From the NCBI RefSeq assembly GCF_002095385.1, contig NZ_MIPP01000018.1, positions 1 through 64,000 on the forward strand: a stretch of DNA of 64,000 bases. Direction: 5' to 3'. Shown piece by piece: positions 53,351-62,172 of the stretch. The stretch's first letter is position 1. Every line of letters starts with the position of its first letter. This stretch comes from Pantoea eucrina. Lineage in GTDB: Bacteria > Pseudomonadota > Gammaproteobacteria > Enterobacterales > Enterobacteriaceae. Both the position numbers and the translations under genes were made by a program. Below the pieces are notes generated by a model. That model did no database searches and was not told the origin of the DNA. It saw nothing but the letters and a program-made list of their open reading frames with translations.

Positions 53351-54510
53351 TGAACCTGACGCCAGGGGGCAATGCCCCCGTACCTAATCAATCGCTGGTG
53401 GTGCGTGTCTCCTCTGGCGTACCGGTCGATATCTCAGCGTTTCGTCTCTATGACAACGGCAAAGTGCGCGGCGATTCGGACATGGTGTTTTATGGCCAGC
53501 GCGAAAATGATGACAGTACAGTGCGTCTTTCCGCGTCCGGCAACGAAACCATGTTTACCGTTAATCTGGCAACGCTGAAAAGCGATGTGCAGAAAATAGC
53601 CTTTACCGCCACCTGTGATGCCGGCAAAACCGTTGCGTCACTGGCGCGTCTCGCCATTCAGGTCGAAGCCGGCGGAAGCGTGCTGGTGCAGTGTGATGTT
53701 GATACCACCGGACGCAGTGAGGCTGCGCTGATCCTGGGCGAGCTTTATCGTCGTAACGGCGAATGGAAGTTCCGCTTTGTCTCTCAGGGCTTTAACGGCG
53801 GCCTGCAGCCGCTGGCTGAACACTTTGGTATAGAAGTGGATGAGAGCAGCGCTGCGCCCGCACCGGCTCCGGCACCAGCACCACAGCCCGTCGTAAATCT
53901 GAGCAAAGTCAGTCTGACAAAAGAGAAGCCCTCCATCAGCCTGACGAAAAAGGATGACTATGGTCAGATCCGCGTCAACCTGAACTGGAACCAGCGCGCT
54001 GCCGGCAACAGCGGCGGCGGTTTCCTGAAGGGCATCTTTAACAATAACAAAGGTGTTGACCTTGATCTGGCTGCGTTTGTGGAGCTGAAAGATGGCTATC
54101 GCACTATCGTACAGGCGCTGGGCAACAAATTTGGCAGCTTCCGCAGCGAACCCTTCGTTGAGCTGAAGGGCGATGACCGTACCGGCGCCGTCAGCGACGG
54201 TGAGTGGATCCATATCAACGGCAGCGAATGGAAGCAGATCAAAGAAGTCCTGATCTTTACCTTTATCTATGAAGGTGTGCCGAGCTGGGAAAACACTGAC
54301 GGCATGGTGACCATTCAGGTTCCGGGACAGCCGCCGGTGGAAACCGCGCTTACTGAAGGCAACAACCGGCAAAACATGTGTGCGATTGCCCGTCTGATTA
54401 ACGACAACGGCGCAATCCGCGTAGAGCGTATCAACCGCTATTTCAGCGGCCATCAGGAACTCGATCAGGCGTTTGGCTGGGGCTTTAACTGGCGCGCCGG
54501 TTCCAAGTAA
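53350..54510 (+). CDS. terA: TerA, two-domain TerD-related protein
   Basis: A 386-aa protein from ATG 53350. Residues about 10-165 form one TerD-like domain; a Pro-Ala linker (APAPAPAPAPQP) leads to a second (about 200-385) with VDLDLAAFVELKDG. Both have reduced Ca-binding loops. TerA is thought to scaffold Ter complexes. 12 bp before terB. Confidence 0.94.
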   Translation: MNLTPGGNAPVPNQSLVVRVSSGVPVDISAFRLYDNGKVRGDSDMVFYGQRENDDSTVRLSASGNETMFTVNLATLKSDVQKIAFTATCDAGKTVASLARLAIQVEAGGSVLVQCDVDTTGRSEAALILGELYRRNGEWKFRFVSQGFNGGLQPLAEHFGIEVDESSAAPAPAPAPAPQPVVNLSKVSLTKEKPSISLTKKDDYGQIRVNLNWNQRAAGNSGGGFLKGIFNNNKGVDLDLAAFVELKDGYRTIVQALGNKFGSFRSEPFVELKGDDRTGAVSDGEWIHINGSEWKQIKEVLIFTFIYEGVPSWENTDGMVTIQVPGQPPVETALTEGNNRQNMCAIARLINDNGAIRVERINRYFSGHQELDQAFGWGFNWRAGSK

Positions 54511-54522
54511 TCAGGAGTAATT

Positions 54523-54978
54523 ATGAGCTTTTTTAACTCTCTTAAAGACAAATTTAACGCCGGCCGCGACGAGCTGACAAAACAGGTAAGCCGCTACAAA
54601 AACCGCGCCTTTCTCGAAGGCACCGTGGCCGTCTGTGCCCGTATTGCTGTTGCCAGCGACGGCGTCAGCAGCGAAGAGAAGCAGAAAATGATGGGGTTCC
54701 TGCGGGCGTCGCCGGAGCTGAGTATTTTCGACACCAATGAGGTGATCCAGTTTTTTGAAAAGCTGGTGACCTCATTCTCTTTCGATATGGAAGTGGGCAA
54801 GGGTGAAACAATGAAATATATCCTCGCCTTAAAAAATAAACCGGAACAGGCGCAGCTTGCGGTCCGGGTGGGTATTGCCGTGGCCAAAAGCGACGGTGAC
54901 TTTGACGCCACTGAGCAGGCTAACGCCCGCGAAATTATTCAGGCGCTGGGCTTTCAGCCCGCTGAATTTGGCCTGTAA
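54523..54978 (+). CDS. terB: TerB
   Basis: A 151-aa all-helical acidic protein. The TerB repeats are CARIAVASDGVSSEEKQKMMGFL and GIAVAKSDGDFDATEQANAREI, each with conserved acidic metal-binding residues. TerB associates with the membrane protein TerC. Good ribosome site CAGGAG. Confidence 0.96.
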   Translation: MSFFNSLKDKFNAGRDELTKQVSRYKNRAFLEGTVAVCARIAVASDGVSSEEKQKMMGFLRASPELSIFDTNEVIQFFEKLVTSFSFDMEVGKGETMKYILALKNKPEQAQLAVRVGIAVAKSDGDFDATEQANAREIIQALGFQPAEFGL

Positions 54979-55006
54979 CCGTTACTGACTTTTCTGGAGC
55001 TAATAG

Positions 55007-56041
55007 ATGGAATCGACCCATATCGGGTTTCCGATTGAAACGGTAGCGGTGTTTTTACTGCTCTCTGTCGGAGCTATTTTTATCGACCTGTTCATGCACC
55101 GGCATGACAAACCTATTTCGCTGAAAAGCGCGGCGGGCTGGTCAGTATTCTGGATCCTGATGGCGCTGGCCTTTGCAGGCTTCCTGTATGTCCATCACGG
55201 CGCGGAAGTGGCCAGCCTGTTTGTGACCGGCTATGCGCTGGAAAAAGTCCTGTCGGTAGACAACCTGTTTGTCATGATGGCGATCTTCTCCTGGTTTGCC
55301 ATTCCTAATAACTACCGTCACCGCGTGCTCTACTGGGGCATTATCGGTGCCATCGTGTTCCGCGGCGTTTTTGTTGCCATCGGTACAGGCCTGCTGGCGC
55401 TCGGTCCGTGGGTGGAAGTGGTATTTGCCGTTATCGTAGGCTGGACGGCTGTGATGATGCTGAAAAGCGGCGATGACGATGATGAGATCGAAGATTACTC
55501 ACAGCACTTTGCTTACCGCATGGTCAAACGTTTCTATCCAATCTGGCCAAAACTCAAAGGCAGCGCCTTTGTGCTGAGCCAGAAAGAGGTCGATGCTGAA
55601 CTCGCTAAGCCGGAGAACGCGGATGTGCAGGTAGGTCGCGTGAGCAAAGCGGCCCGCTACGCTACGCCGATGCTGCTCTGTTTAGCTGTGGTTGAACTTT
55701 CAGATGTGATGTTTGCGTTCGACTCGGTGCCGGCCGTGATCGCGGTCAGCCGCGAGCCGCTGATTGTGTACAGCGCCATGATGTTCGCTATCCTTGGTCT
55801 GCGTACACTCTATTTCGTGCTGGAAGGACTGAAGCAGTATCTGGTGCATCTGGAAAAAGCGGTGATCGTGCTGCTGTTCTTTATCGCCTTCAAGCTGGGC
55901 CTGAACGCGACCGAGCACTTCTTCCATCACGGTTACGCTATCGGCGCAACCACCAGCCTCTATGTCGTACTGGGCGTGCTGGCACTGGGGATTATCGCGA
56001 GCCTGCTGTTCCCGGGTAAAAAAGAAGAGCAGGCAGAGTAA
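55007..56041 (+). CDS. terC: TerC integral membrane protein
   Basis: A 344-aa protein with about nine helices. VLSVDNLFVMMAIFSWF and ELSDVMFAFDSVPAVIAVS hold the conserved intramembrane acidic residues of TerC. It is essential for tellurite resistance and belongs to a family linked with metal (Mn/Ca) transport. An acidic loop (SGDDDDEIEDYSQHF) faces the cytoplasm. Confidence 0.97.
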   Translation: MESTHIGFPIETVAVFLLLSVGAIFIDLFMHRHDKPISLKSAAGWSVFWILMALAFAGFLYVHHGAEVASLFVTGYALEKVLSVDNLFVMMAIFSWFAIPNNYRHRVLYWGIIGAIVFRGVFVAIGTGLLALGPWVEVVFAVIVGWTAVMMLKSGDDDDEIEDYSQHFAYRMVKRFYPIWPKLKGSAFVLSQKEVDAELAKPENADVQVGRVSKAARYATPMLLCLAVVELSDVMFAFDSVPAVIAVSREPLIVYSAMMFAILGLRTLYFVLEGLKQYLVHLEKAVIVLLFFIAFKLGLNATEHFFHHGYAIGATTSLYVVLGVLALGIIASLLFPGKKEEQAE

Positions 56042-56109
56042 GTCAGGGCGCGGCCCGGCCGCGCTATTGAATACCGCATACAGCGTATGCACGACGTGAG
56101 GAAAATAAC

Positions 56110-56688
56110 ATGGCAGTGACTCTCTCTAAAGGCGGCAACGTCTCCCTGGCAAAAGTCGACCCTTCACTGAAAAATGTGAAAATTGGTCTGGGCTGGGATA
56201 CCCGCTCCACTGACGGTCAGGATTTTGACCTTGACGCCTCCGCTTTTCTGCTCACCGATGCAGGCAAGGTGCGTGGCGATCACGACTTCATTTTTTACAA
56301 CAATCTGAAATCGGCTGATGGTTCCGTGACCCATACCGGTGACAACCGTACCGGTGAAGGTGACGGGGATGACGAATCGCTGATCGTTGAACTGGACCGC
56401 GTACCGCAGGACGTGACCAAAATTGTTTTTGTGGTCACCATTCATGATGCCGCAACCCGCCGCCAGTCATTCGGGCAGGTGGCAAACGCCTTTATCCGTC
56501 TGGTCAACAACGACAGCAACGTGGAAGCCGCGCGTTACGATCTGTCTGAAGATGCCAGCACGGAAACCGCAATGCTGTTTGGCGAGCTCTATCGCCACGC
56601 GGGCGAGTGGAAATTCCGCGCCGTTGGTCAGGGCTATGCAGGCGGCCTGGCCTCAGTCTGCGCGCAGTATGGTATCAACGCGTCCTGA
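56110..56688 (+). CDS. terD: TerD
   Basis: A 192-aa Ca-binding protein. [23 protein letters not shown] and [20 protein letters not shown] are the diagnostic sites. It is a close paralogue of terE next door (shared [30 protein letters not shown]). It is 68 bp after terC with AGGAAA as its ribosome site. Confidence 0.96.
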   Translation: MAVTLSKGGNVSLAKVDPSLKNVKIGLGWDTRSTDGQDFDLDASAFLLTDAGKVRGDHDFIFYNNLKSADGSVTHTGDNRTGEGDGDDESLIVELDRVPQDVTKIVFVVTIHDAATRRQSFGQVANAFIRLVNNDSNVEAARYDLSEDASTETAMLFGELYRHAGEWKFRAVGQGYAGGLASVCAQYGINAS

Positions 56689-56757
56689 TCCGCAGTCACA
56701 TACCCATTATCTGCCCGGTCTGGCCGGGCATCAGTCACAAGCAAAGAGGATTTCACC

Positions 56758-57333
56758 ATGGCAGTTAATCTGACAAAAGGCGGTAACGTAAACCTGTCCA
56801 AAGAAGCCCCAACCATGACCAAAGCGATTGCTGGTCTGGGCTGGGACTCACGCGTCACCGATGGTCAGGCGTTTGACCTGGATGCATCGGTCTTTCTGGT
56901 CGGCGCAGATGGCAAAGTGTTATCCGATCAGCACTTCGTGTTCTTCAACAACGCCACCAGCCCGGACGGCTCTGTCGCGCATCAGGGCGACAACCGCACC
57001 GGTGAAGGCGAGGGTGACGATGAGCAGGTAAAAATTTCGCTGGCTACCGTGCCCGCCGACGTGCAGAAAGCCGTTTTTGCGGTAACCATCTACGATGCGG
57101 AAGCGCGTAAGCAGAACTTCGGTATGGTCTCTAATGCCTACATCCGTATTGTTAACGAAGACAACAACAGCGAAATCGCCCGTTACGATCTGTCAGAAGA
57201 TGCCAGCACCGAAACGGCCATGGTCTTCGGCGAGCTCTATCGTCACAACGGTGAGTGGAAATTTAAAGCGGTGGGCCAGGGCTTTGCCGGCGGCCTGAAA
57301 GCGCTGGCAGCTCAGCACGGCGTATCCGTGTAA
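56758..57333 (+). CDS. terE: TerE
   Basis: A 191-aa paralogue of Ter[24 protein letters not shown] and [19 protein letters not shown] give the Ca-binding sites. The pair terD-terE looks like a tandem duplication. A strong terminator follows, separating it from terF. Confidence 0.96.
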   Translation: MAVNLTKGGNVNLSKEAPTMTKAIAGLGWDSRVTDGQAFDLDASVFLVGADGKVLSDQHFVFFNNATSPDGSVAHQGDNRTGEGEGDDEQVKISLATVPADVQKAVFAVTIYDAEARKQNFGMVSNAYIRIVNEDNNSEIARYDLSEDASTETAMVFGELYRHNGEWKFKAVGQGFAGGLKALAAQHGVSV

Positions 57334-57349
57334 CGGACTGCTGCAAAAG

Positions 57350-57379
57350 AGCCTCTTCCCCGTGAAGGGGCTTTTTTTT
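57350..57379 (+). terminator. Terminator between terE and terF
   Basis: AGCC-T-CTTC (57350-57358), loop CCCGT, GAAG-G-GGCT (57364-57372), followed by T8. The stem is 9 bp with one T-G wobble. It should set terF below terZABCDE in expression. Confidence 0.85.
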
Positions 57380-57408
57380 GTCTGTTAACCACCCACAGGG
57401 AGTGAAAT

Positions 57409-58641
57409 ATGGAACTGACCACCGGACAGAATATTGCTCTTAATAGCACGTGTCCTGAACTCTGCCTGACCTGGAAAACCAGGCCTGGATTCAGCAGCGA
57501 CATTGATGCTTCAGCGTTTTTGCTCGGCGCAAATGAAAAAGTCCTCGGTGATTCGTCGATGATTTTTTTCAACCAGCCGCATAACGAAAACCGCAGTATT
57601 GTCATGCACAGCCATGCCGGAGAGGCGCGTTTTCAGATTCAGCTTCACGCGCTACCCGCTGCCGTCATGCGTATTGCTGTTACGCTGGTTATCGATGGCA
57701 GCGATACAGTAGGGGGTTTACAGCAGCTTACTCTGCAGTGTGGTGAACATCGCTACGATATCGCACCCGGCGATCGACGCGAGAAAGCCCTGATTGTCTG
57801 CCATCTCTATCGTCATAACGAACAGTGGAAACTGCGAGCGGTCGGGCAGGGATTTGATGGAGGCCTTCATCCGCTGGCGCTGCATTTTGGCGTGGATGTA
57901 GCAGAACCTGTGATCGCATCAGTACCCGCGGTTAGCCTGGAGAAGAAGCTTGAAAAACTGCCGCAACTGGTCAGCCTGGCAAAACCAATCCGCGTCAGTC
58001 TGGAGAAACACCGGCTCTCAGAAGTTAAAGCGCAGGTCGCCTTTGTGCTGGATGCGTCAGGCTCCATGACGGCACAGTTTAAGCGCGGTAATGTGCAGAA
58101 GGTGCTGGAGCGGGTAGCGGCGCTGGCCGTGCAGTTTGATGATGACGGCAGCATGCCGGTCTGGGCGTTTGGCGAAAAATTTCGTCAGTACGAGGATGTG
58201 TCACTGGATAACCTTGAGGGTTACATCGATCGTATTCGCAACGACGGCAGGCGGACGATGTGGGAAATCCTGCCGGGTCTGGGCGGCACGAACAATGAGC
58301 CACCGGTACTGGAAGCGATTAACAATACCTATCGCGACGCCACACTACCGGTGTATGTGGTCTTTATTACCGATGGCGGCATCAATAAAACACGCCTTAT
58401 CAAAGAGAAACTCAGAGAGTCCGCCACACTGCCAGTTTTTTATAAATTCTTAGGCCTGGGCGGCAATAATTATGGCGTGCTGGAGCGTCTGGATACCTTT
58501 ACCGATCGCCTGATCGACAATACACATTTTTTTCCGGTTGATGATGTCGGAAATATCAGCGATGAGCAGCTTTACGACTGGCTGCTGGTGGAGTTTCGTG
58601 ACTGGCTGGATGCAGCAAAGCAAAAACGTATTCTGCGATAA
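57409..58641 (+). CDS. terF: TerF, TerD-like domain fused to a vWA domain
   Basis: A 410-aa protein. Residues 1-165 are TerD-like, with [20 protein letters not shown] but no complete [13 protein letters not shown] loop. Residues about 205-400 are a von Willebrand A domain with [13 protein letters not shown] near 214 and VFITDGG near 320. vWA-Ter proteins are thought to assemble Ter complexes around metal. ATG preceded by AGGGAG. Confidence 0.94.
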   Translation: MELTTGQNIALNSTCPELCLTWKTRPGFSSDIDASAFLLGANEKVLGDSSMIFFNQPHNENRSIVMHSHAGEARFQIQLHALPAAVMRIAVTLVIDGSDTVGGLQQLTLQCGEHRYDIAPGDRREKALIVCHLYRHNEQWKLRAVGQGFDGGLHPLALHFGVDVAEPVIASVPAVSLEKKLEKLPQLVSLAKPIRVSLEKHRLSEVKAQVAFVLDASGSMTAQFKRGNVQKVLERVAALAVQFDDDGSMPVWAFGEKFRQYEDVSLDNLEGYIDRIRNDGRRTMWEILPGLGGTNNEPPVLEAINNTYRDATLPVYVVFITDGGINKTRLIKEKLRESATLPVFYKFLGLGGNNYGVLERLDTFTDRLIDNTHFFPVDDVGNISDEQLYDWLLVEFRDWLDAAKQKRILR

Positions 58642-58809
58642 GGTACGGCAGAGCGTTTTTCCTGCCGCTGCGGTTTACAGTCAGAACGCTGCAAGTTTTA
58701 TGCAAATCAATGTCAATACGGTATCAATTGCGGATAACTAAGCGCACAATAGGGGTTCGTCGGCAGCGTTCTGAGCTGCTGACCCACACCCGATATCGGG
58801 GGACCTGTA

Positions 58810-59556
58810 ATGAGTTTATATTCTGTCGAGGCCATCTGCGACCTTACCGGCCTTTTACCCGCCACCTTACGCAACTGGAAGCGCGCAGGCCTGATTACCC
58901 AGCCACAGCATAATGGTGAATACACCAGCGGACAGCTAACGCATATCTATAGCGTGCTGGACCTGACGGCTACCGGCAGCACGCTGCCTGAAATTTACGC
59001 CTTTCTGCAGGGCAGGTCACCGCTGCCGCAAAATCGCTGGCAATGCCGGCAGGAAGAGATGACGGACCAGCTGCGCGACAGCTCGGATTTAGCGCTGCAG
59101 GCGCGCATGCGACAGATGGGCAGCGACTACAGCGGTGATGATTTTGTTAACGCTTATCTGAAGCCGCTGAACCTGCTGCTGCGCAGTGATAACAGCGCAG
59201 ATTCGGTTATAAAGCAATCACGCTTTCATGATGCCGTGGTTTTTCACGCACGCTGTATCATGCGTGCATCGGAGCGTCGTAAAACTGTCCCTGTTTTTCT
59301 GGAAGCTATCAGCGTGACAGACGCAACCGAAATCTGGCTGGAAGCTATTCGCCTGACCGGGCAGGGCTGCCGGGTCGAGATTTCCGAGAATGTGACCGGG
59401 TTGCCGGCCACCTCAATTTATCGGCACGATCACCATATGATGTGGTGTGGAGCAGGGATCTCGCAGCTGATGCAGTGGAACTATCGTGAAAAACTGCGCA
59501 ACGATAAACCGGTGATGCTAAGCGGCCCCGATCGCACATTGCTGACTGCAGCCTGA
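58810..59556 (+). CDS. MerR-family regulator (MlrA/BluR-like)
   Basis: A 248-aa protein. The N-terminal MerR HTH is YSVEAICDLTGLLPATLRNWKRAGLI, with wing residues QHNGEYTSGQL. The C-terminal part of about 170 residues lacks the usual MerR metal cysteines and resembles the cobalamin-like effector region of MlrA/BluR only loosely. It lies 168 bp after terF. BluR-type regulators control ycgZ-ymgA-ariR in E. coli, so a link with the cluster at 11.9-14.1 kb is worth testing. Confidence 0.75.
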   Translation: MSLYSVEAICDLTGLLPATLRNWKRAGLITQPQHNGEYTSGQLTHIYSVLDLTATGSTLPEIYAFLQGRSPLPQNRWQCRQEEMTDQLRDSSDLALQARMRQMGSDYSGDDFVNAYLKPLNLLLRSDNSADSVIKQSRFHDAVVFHARCIMRASERRKTVPVFLEAISVTDATEIWLEAIRLTGQGCRVEISENVTGLPATSIYRHDHHMMWCGAGISQLMQWNYREKLRNDKPVMLSGPDRTLLTAA

Positions 59557-59736
59557 TAAAGTTTTACAGCCCGGCTGGCTGCCGGATTGTACCTGTCGGC
59601 TAGCCTTCAGCCACCCTCTGAACACTCTGCCCATCAACTTCTGCACCCATAAAATCTGGTATCACCCGCACACTTTCGCAAAAAAGTGGCCTGAACCTTT
59701 CTAACCCCCTCCGTTTGTGCATAATAATATGTTATT

Positions 59737-59752
59737 GCTAAACCGATTTAGC
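59737..59752 (+). promoter_or_regulatory. ScrR-type operator upstream of scrK
   Basis: GCTAAACCGATTTAGC is an inverted repeat (GCTAAA/TTTAGC) of LacI-family type, 21 bp before the scrK ATG. The reverse complement of this site, with one difference, occurs upstream of scrY at 63570-63585. Confidence 0.8.
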
Positions 59753-59772
59753 TTGCGATCAGGAGAAGTGAA

Positions 59773-60699
59773 ATGGTCAAACGGGTATGGTGTCTGGGCG
59801 ATGCAGTTGTGGATCTGCTGCCGGAGTGTGATAACAGATTGATTCAGTGTCCCGGCGGTGCGCCCGCCAATGTGGCGGTGGGTATCGCCAGGCTTCAGGG
59901 CAACAGCGGCTTTATTGGTAAAGTAGGCGGCGATCCCTTTGGCACGTTCCTGATTGATACGCTTAATGCCGAGCAGGTAAACACCGAGTTTATGCAGCCA
60001 GATAACACGCAGCGCACCTCGGTTGTCGTGGTGGCGCTGGACGCAGACGGTGAGCGCAACTTTACTTTTATGGTGCGTCCTTCAGCAGATCTGTTTATCG
60101 AAACGCACGAGCTGCCAGCTTTCCGGGCGGGCGAATGGCTGCACTGCTGTTCGATTGCACTGCTCAGAGATCCCTCACGAAACACCACGCTGACGGCGAT
60201 GCAGCAACTGCATGAATCGGGCGGCTTTGTGAGTTTTGACCCCAACATCCGGCACGATTTATGGGCAGATGAAGCGGAGCTGCGCGACGCGCTTGCCCGT
60301 GCGCTGGCTCTTGCTGACGTAGTAAAGCTTTCAGAAGAAGAGCTGACCTTTATCTGTAACACCAGCGATATCGCGGCAGGTATGCAGCAGCTGGCTGAGC
60401 AATATGCTATCAGGCTTATTCTGGTTACCCAGGGCCGCCAGGGCGTGCAGGCATGGTCCCGTGGCACGCTGCAGCACTATCCGACGCGCCCGGTTGTCAG
60501 TGTGGATACGACCGGCGCCGGAGACGCTTTTGTTGCCGGGCTGCTGTGGCATTTAGCCGGACAGGGTTTGCCGCAGGATGACGTGCAGCTCAGAGAGTGT
60601 CTGGAGCGCGCGCAGATCTGCGGCGGGCTGGCAACCACGGCGAAAGGCGCAATGACCGCGCTGCCTTATCTTGATCAGCTGCAGCAGCAGCTTGCCTGA
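59773..60699 (+). CDS. scrK: Fructokinase ScrK
   Basis: A 308-aa PfkB-family kinase. CPGGAPANVAVGIARLQG (N-terminal signature), GFIGKVGGDPFG, and DTTGAGDAFVAGLLW with the catalytic Asp (C-terminal signature) match ScrK. It phosphorylates the fructose released from sucrose-6-phosphate. The ATG has AGGAGAAG upstream. The scr operator lies just before it; scrY lies 2.9 kb downstream in the same direction. Confidence 0.95.
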   Translation: MVKRVWCLGDAVVDLLPECDNRLIQCPGGAPANVAVGIARLQGNSGFIGKVGGDPFGTFLIDTLNAEQVNTEFMQPDNTQRTSVVVVALDADGERNFTFMVRPSADLFIETHELPAFRAGEWLHCCSIALLRDPSRNTTLTAMQQLHESGGFVSFDPNIRHDLWADEAELRDALARALALADVVKLSEEELTFICNTSDIAAGMQQLAEQYAIRLILVTQGRQGVQAWSRGTLQHYPTRPVVSVDTTGAGDAFVAGLLWHLAGQGLPQDDVQLRECLERAQICGGLATTAKGAMTALPYLDQLQQQLA

Positions 60700-60903
60700 T
60701 TAAAGGGGGCTTGAAGGCCATTAGCACCGTGCCGGGAGCAGCAGGCCGGCCGGTAAGCAGGATGTAAGATTACAGCGAGGAAAAGCATAGCAGGGACATG
60801 TCATGTTTAATGCTGTTGTTTCAACCAGTGATTGGTTTTTTTTCATCCTGACAGGGTTATGATTTTTGCTATCCATGTACAGCACTTAAATTCAGGGGCC
60901 GTT

Positions 60904-61128
60904 ATGCTTGCTATCCGTTTATCTGATGATATTGAGTCCCGTCTGGACTCGCTGGCGAAAAAAACCGGTAGAACAAAGACGTTCTATGCACGCGAAGCTA
61001 TCCTTACGCATCTTGAAGATCTTGAGGATTATTACTTAGCAGCGGAAACAGTTGAGCGCATCAGGCGTGGAGAGGAATCCATGCATTCGTCCGAAGACGT
61101 GAGGAAGTCACTTGGTCTGGACGATTAA
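60904..61128 (+). CDS. RHH-type antitoxin of a RelE pair
   Basis: A 74-aa protein from ATG 60904. The ribbon-helix-helix is AIRLSDDIESRLDSLAKKTGRTKTFYAREAILTHLEDLEDYYLA, typical of RelB-like antitoxins of the DUF6290 type. The C-terminal part (MHSSEDVRKSLGLDD) should bind the toxin. It overlaps the toxin frame by 17 bp. Confidence 0.85.
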   Translation: MLAIRLSDDIESRLDSLAKKTGRTKTFYAREAILTHLEDLEDYYLAAETVERIRRGEESMHSSEDVRKSLGLDD

Positions 61129-61297
61129 TTACTCTGACCGTGCACTGAAAGTGTTGCGTAAAATGGATAAGCAAAATGCGCGACGGATAGTGGATTTTAT
61201 GAACATACGCATTGCTGCTTCGGTAGATCCGCGCCAGTCAGTGAAGCCGCTAAAAGGTGATTTAGGTGAGTTTACACCCGTCGCATTAGCTCCATAA
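61112..61297 (+). pseudogene. Truncated RelE-family toxin
   Basis: The frame opens at a TTG (61112) and reads VWTINYSDRALKVLRKMDKQNARRIVDFM, then KPLKGDLGEF, a normal RelE-family start. After GEF at about 61274 the expected WRYRVGDYRVICDI part with catalytic Arg residues is absent and a stop follows within eight codons. The toxin is 3'-deleted and should be inactive, leaving a solitary antitoxin. Confidence 0.85.
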
Positions 61298-61456
61298 ATA
61301 CCCGCCTTCATATTTTCATAGCTAACAGTTCATGGGTAAGCATACCCGCCCTGAATCCGCGATTTTCAGGTCCGTTTTTCAGCTTAATAATTTAGCAGGG
61401 AAACTATCCAGGGTATGATGCGCGCTGGTTAACCTTACTGCTCAAAAGGAATTGGC

Positions 61457-61756
61457 GTGGAAATCATCGGTGACAATACTCTGGTCACAAGTCTCAGAGG
61501 CACATACAAAACCGTTCAGTGTCGCGGCGAACAGCGGAAGCACTGGCTTGAGCTTCAGTTCGTGGATGAGAACAACAGCCCGGTTACCGGGCTGAACGTT
61601 AGGCTGGAGTACCATCCGCTTGCCTCTTCGGTGTTCCTCGCTCTGCAGGATATGCTGGGCATTTCGCTGATGGAAACCCGGAAACTGCCGGGCGGGGAGC
61701 ATGCCCTGGCCCGCTTTAATTTCGTTGCTGAGAAAGAAGTTAAAATTCCTCAGTAA
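61457..61756 (+). CDS. Small protein of unknown function
   Basis: A 99-aa frame beginning at GTG 61457, with AAAGGAA 9 nt upstream. KHWLELQFVDENNSPVTGLNVRLEY is a beta-sandwich-like segment of the kind found at the start of some type VI-associated effectors. The rest is unremarkable, without signal peptide. It is probably the 5' part of a larger, now truncated gene. Confidence 0.5.
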   Translation: MEIIGDNTLVTSLRGTYKTVQCRGEQRKHWLELQFVDENNSPVTGLNVRLEYHPLASSVFLALQDMLGISLMETRKLPGGEHALARFNFVAEKEVKIPQ

Positions 61757-62141
61757 AGACGTGGTTGTCGTGGTGGTTGCAACGCTGCTTACCGGATGTG
61801 ATAACCGGCCTGACAGGATGCTGACGGAGTTGTTGCTAAAACTATTTCGTTCCATCAGACTTCAAACCCTCTTAAACGACACCATTCCGCAACCCGGCTG
61901 TTTTCGCAACTGAGCATCAGGCAGCACGCGTTTATTTATCCTACCCCTTTAAAGCTGAAACGATTAAACCAAACACCACCATTTCAGCTTGATTTCTCTC
62001 TCTGTGCGTCTAAAAACGCCGTCTTAACCTCTCAAAATGTGATCTAACCCAAATTTACAGAGATTACTGACGGTATAACCGACCGAAGTGAAGCACCTCA
62101 CGGTTTCATTTTCCTCATGTTTGTACGCTTAGCTGACATTA
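61757..62141. pseudogene. Possible lipoprotein remnant and intergenic region
   Basis: Just after the preceding stop, a frame reads VVVVVVATLLTGCDNRPDRM: a hydrophobic run and an LTGC lipobox followed by a polar segment. No proper start codon with a ribosome site exists, and the frame ends by about 61913. It may be the start of an immunity-type lipoprotein that was deleted. The remaining 230 bp hold nothing recognised. Confidence 0.35.
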
Positions 62142-62157
62142 GCTAAATCAATTCAGC
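62142..62157 (+). promoter_or_regulatory. Degenerate scr-like operator before the DUF4432 gene
   Basis: GCTAAATCAATTCAGC shares the GCTAAATC half and the GC ends of the scr operators (59737-59752) in an imperfect inverted repeat. It ends 15 bp before the ATG. Control by the sucrose repressor is inferred. Confidence 0.45.
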
Positions 62158-62172
62158 AAAGGATGCATCATT

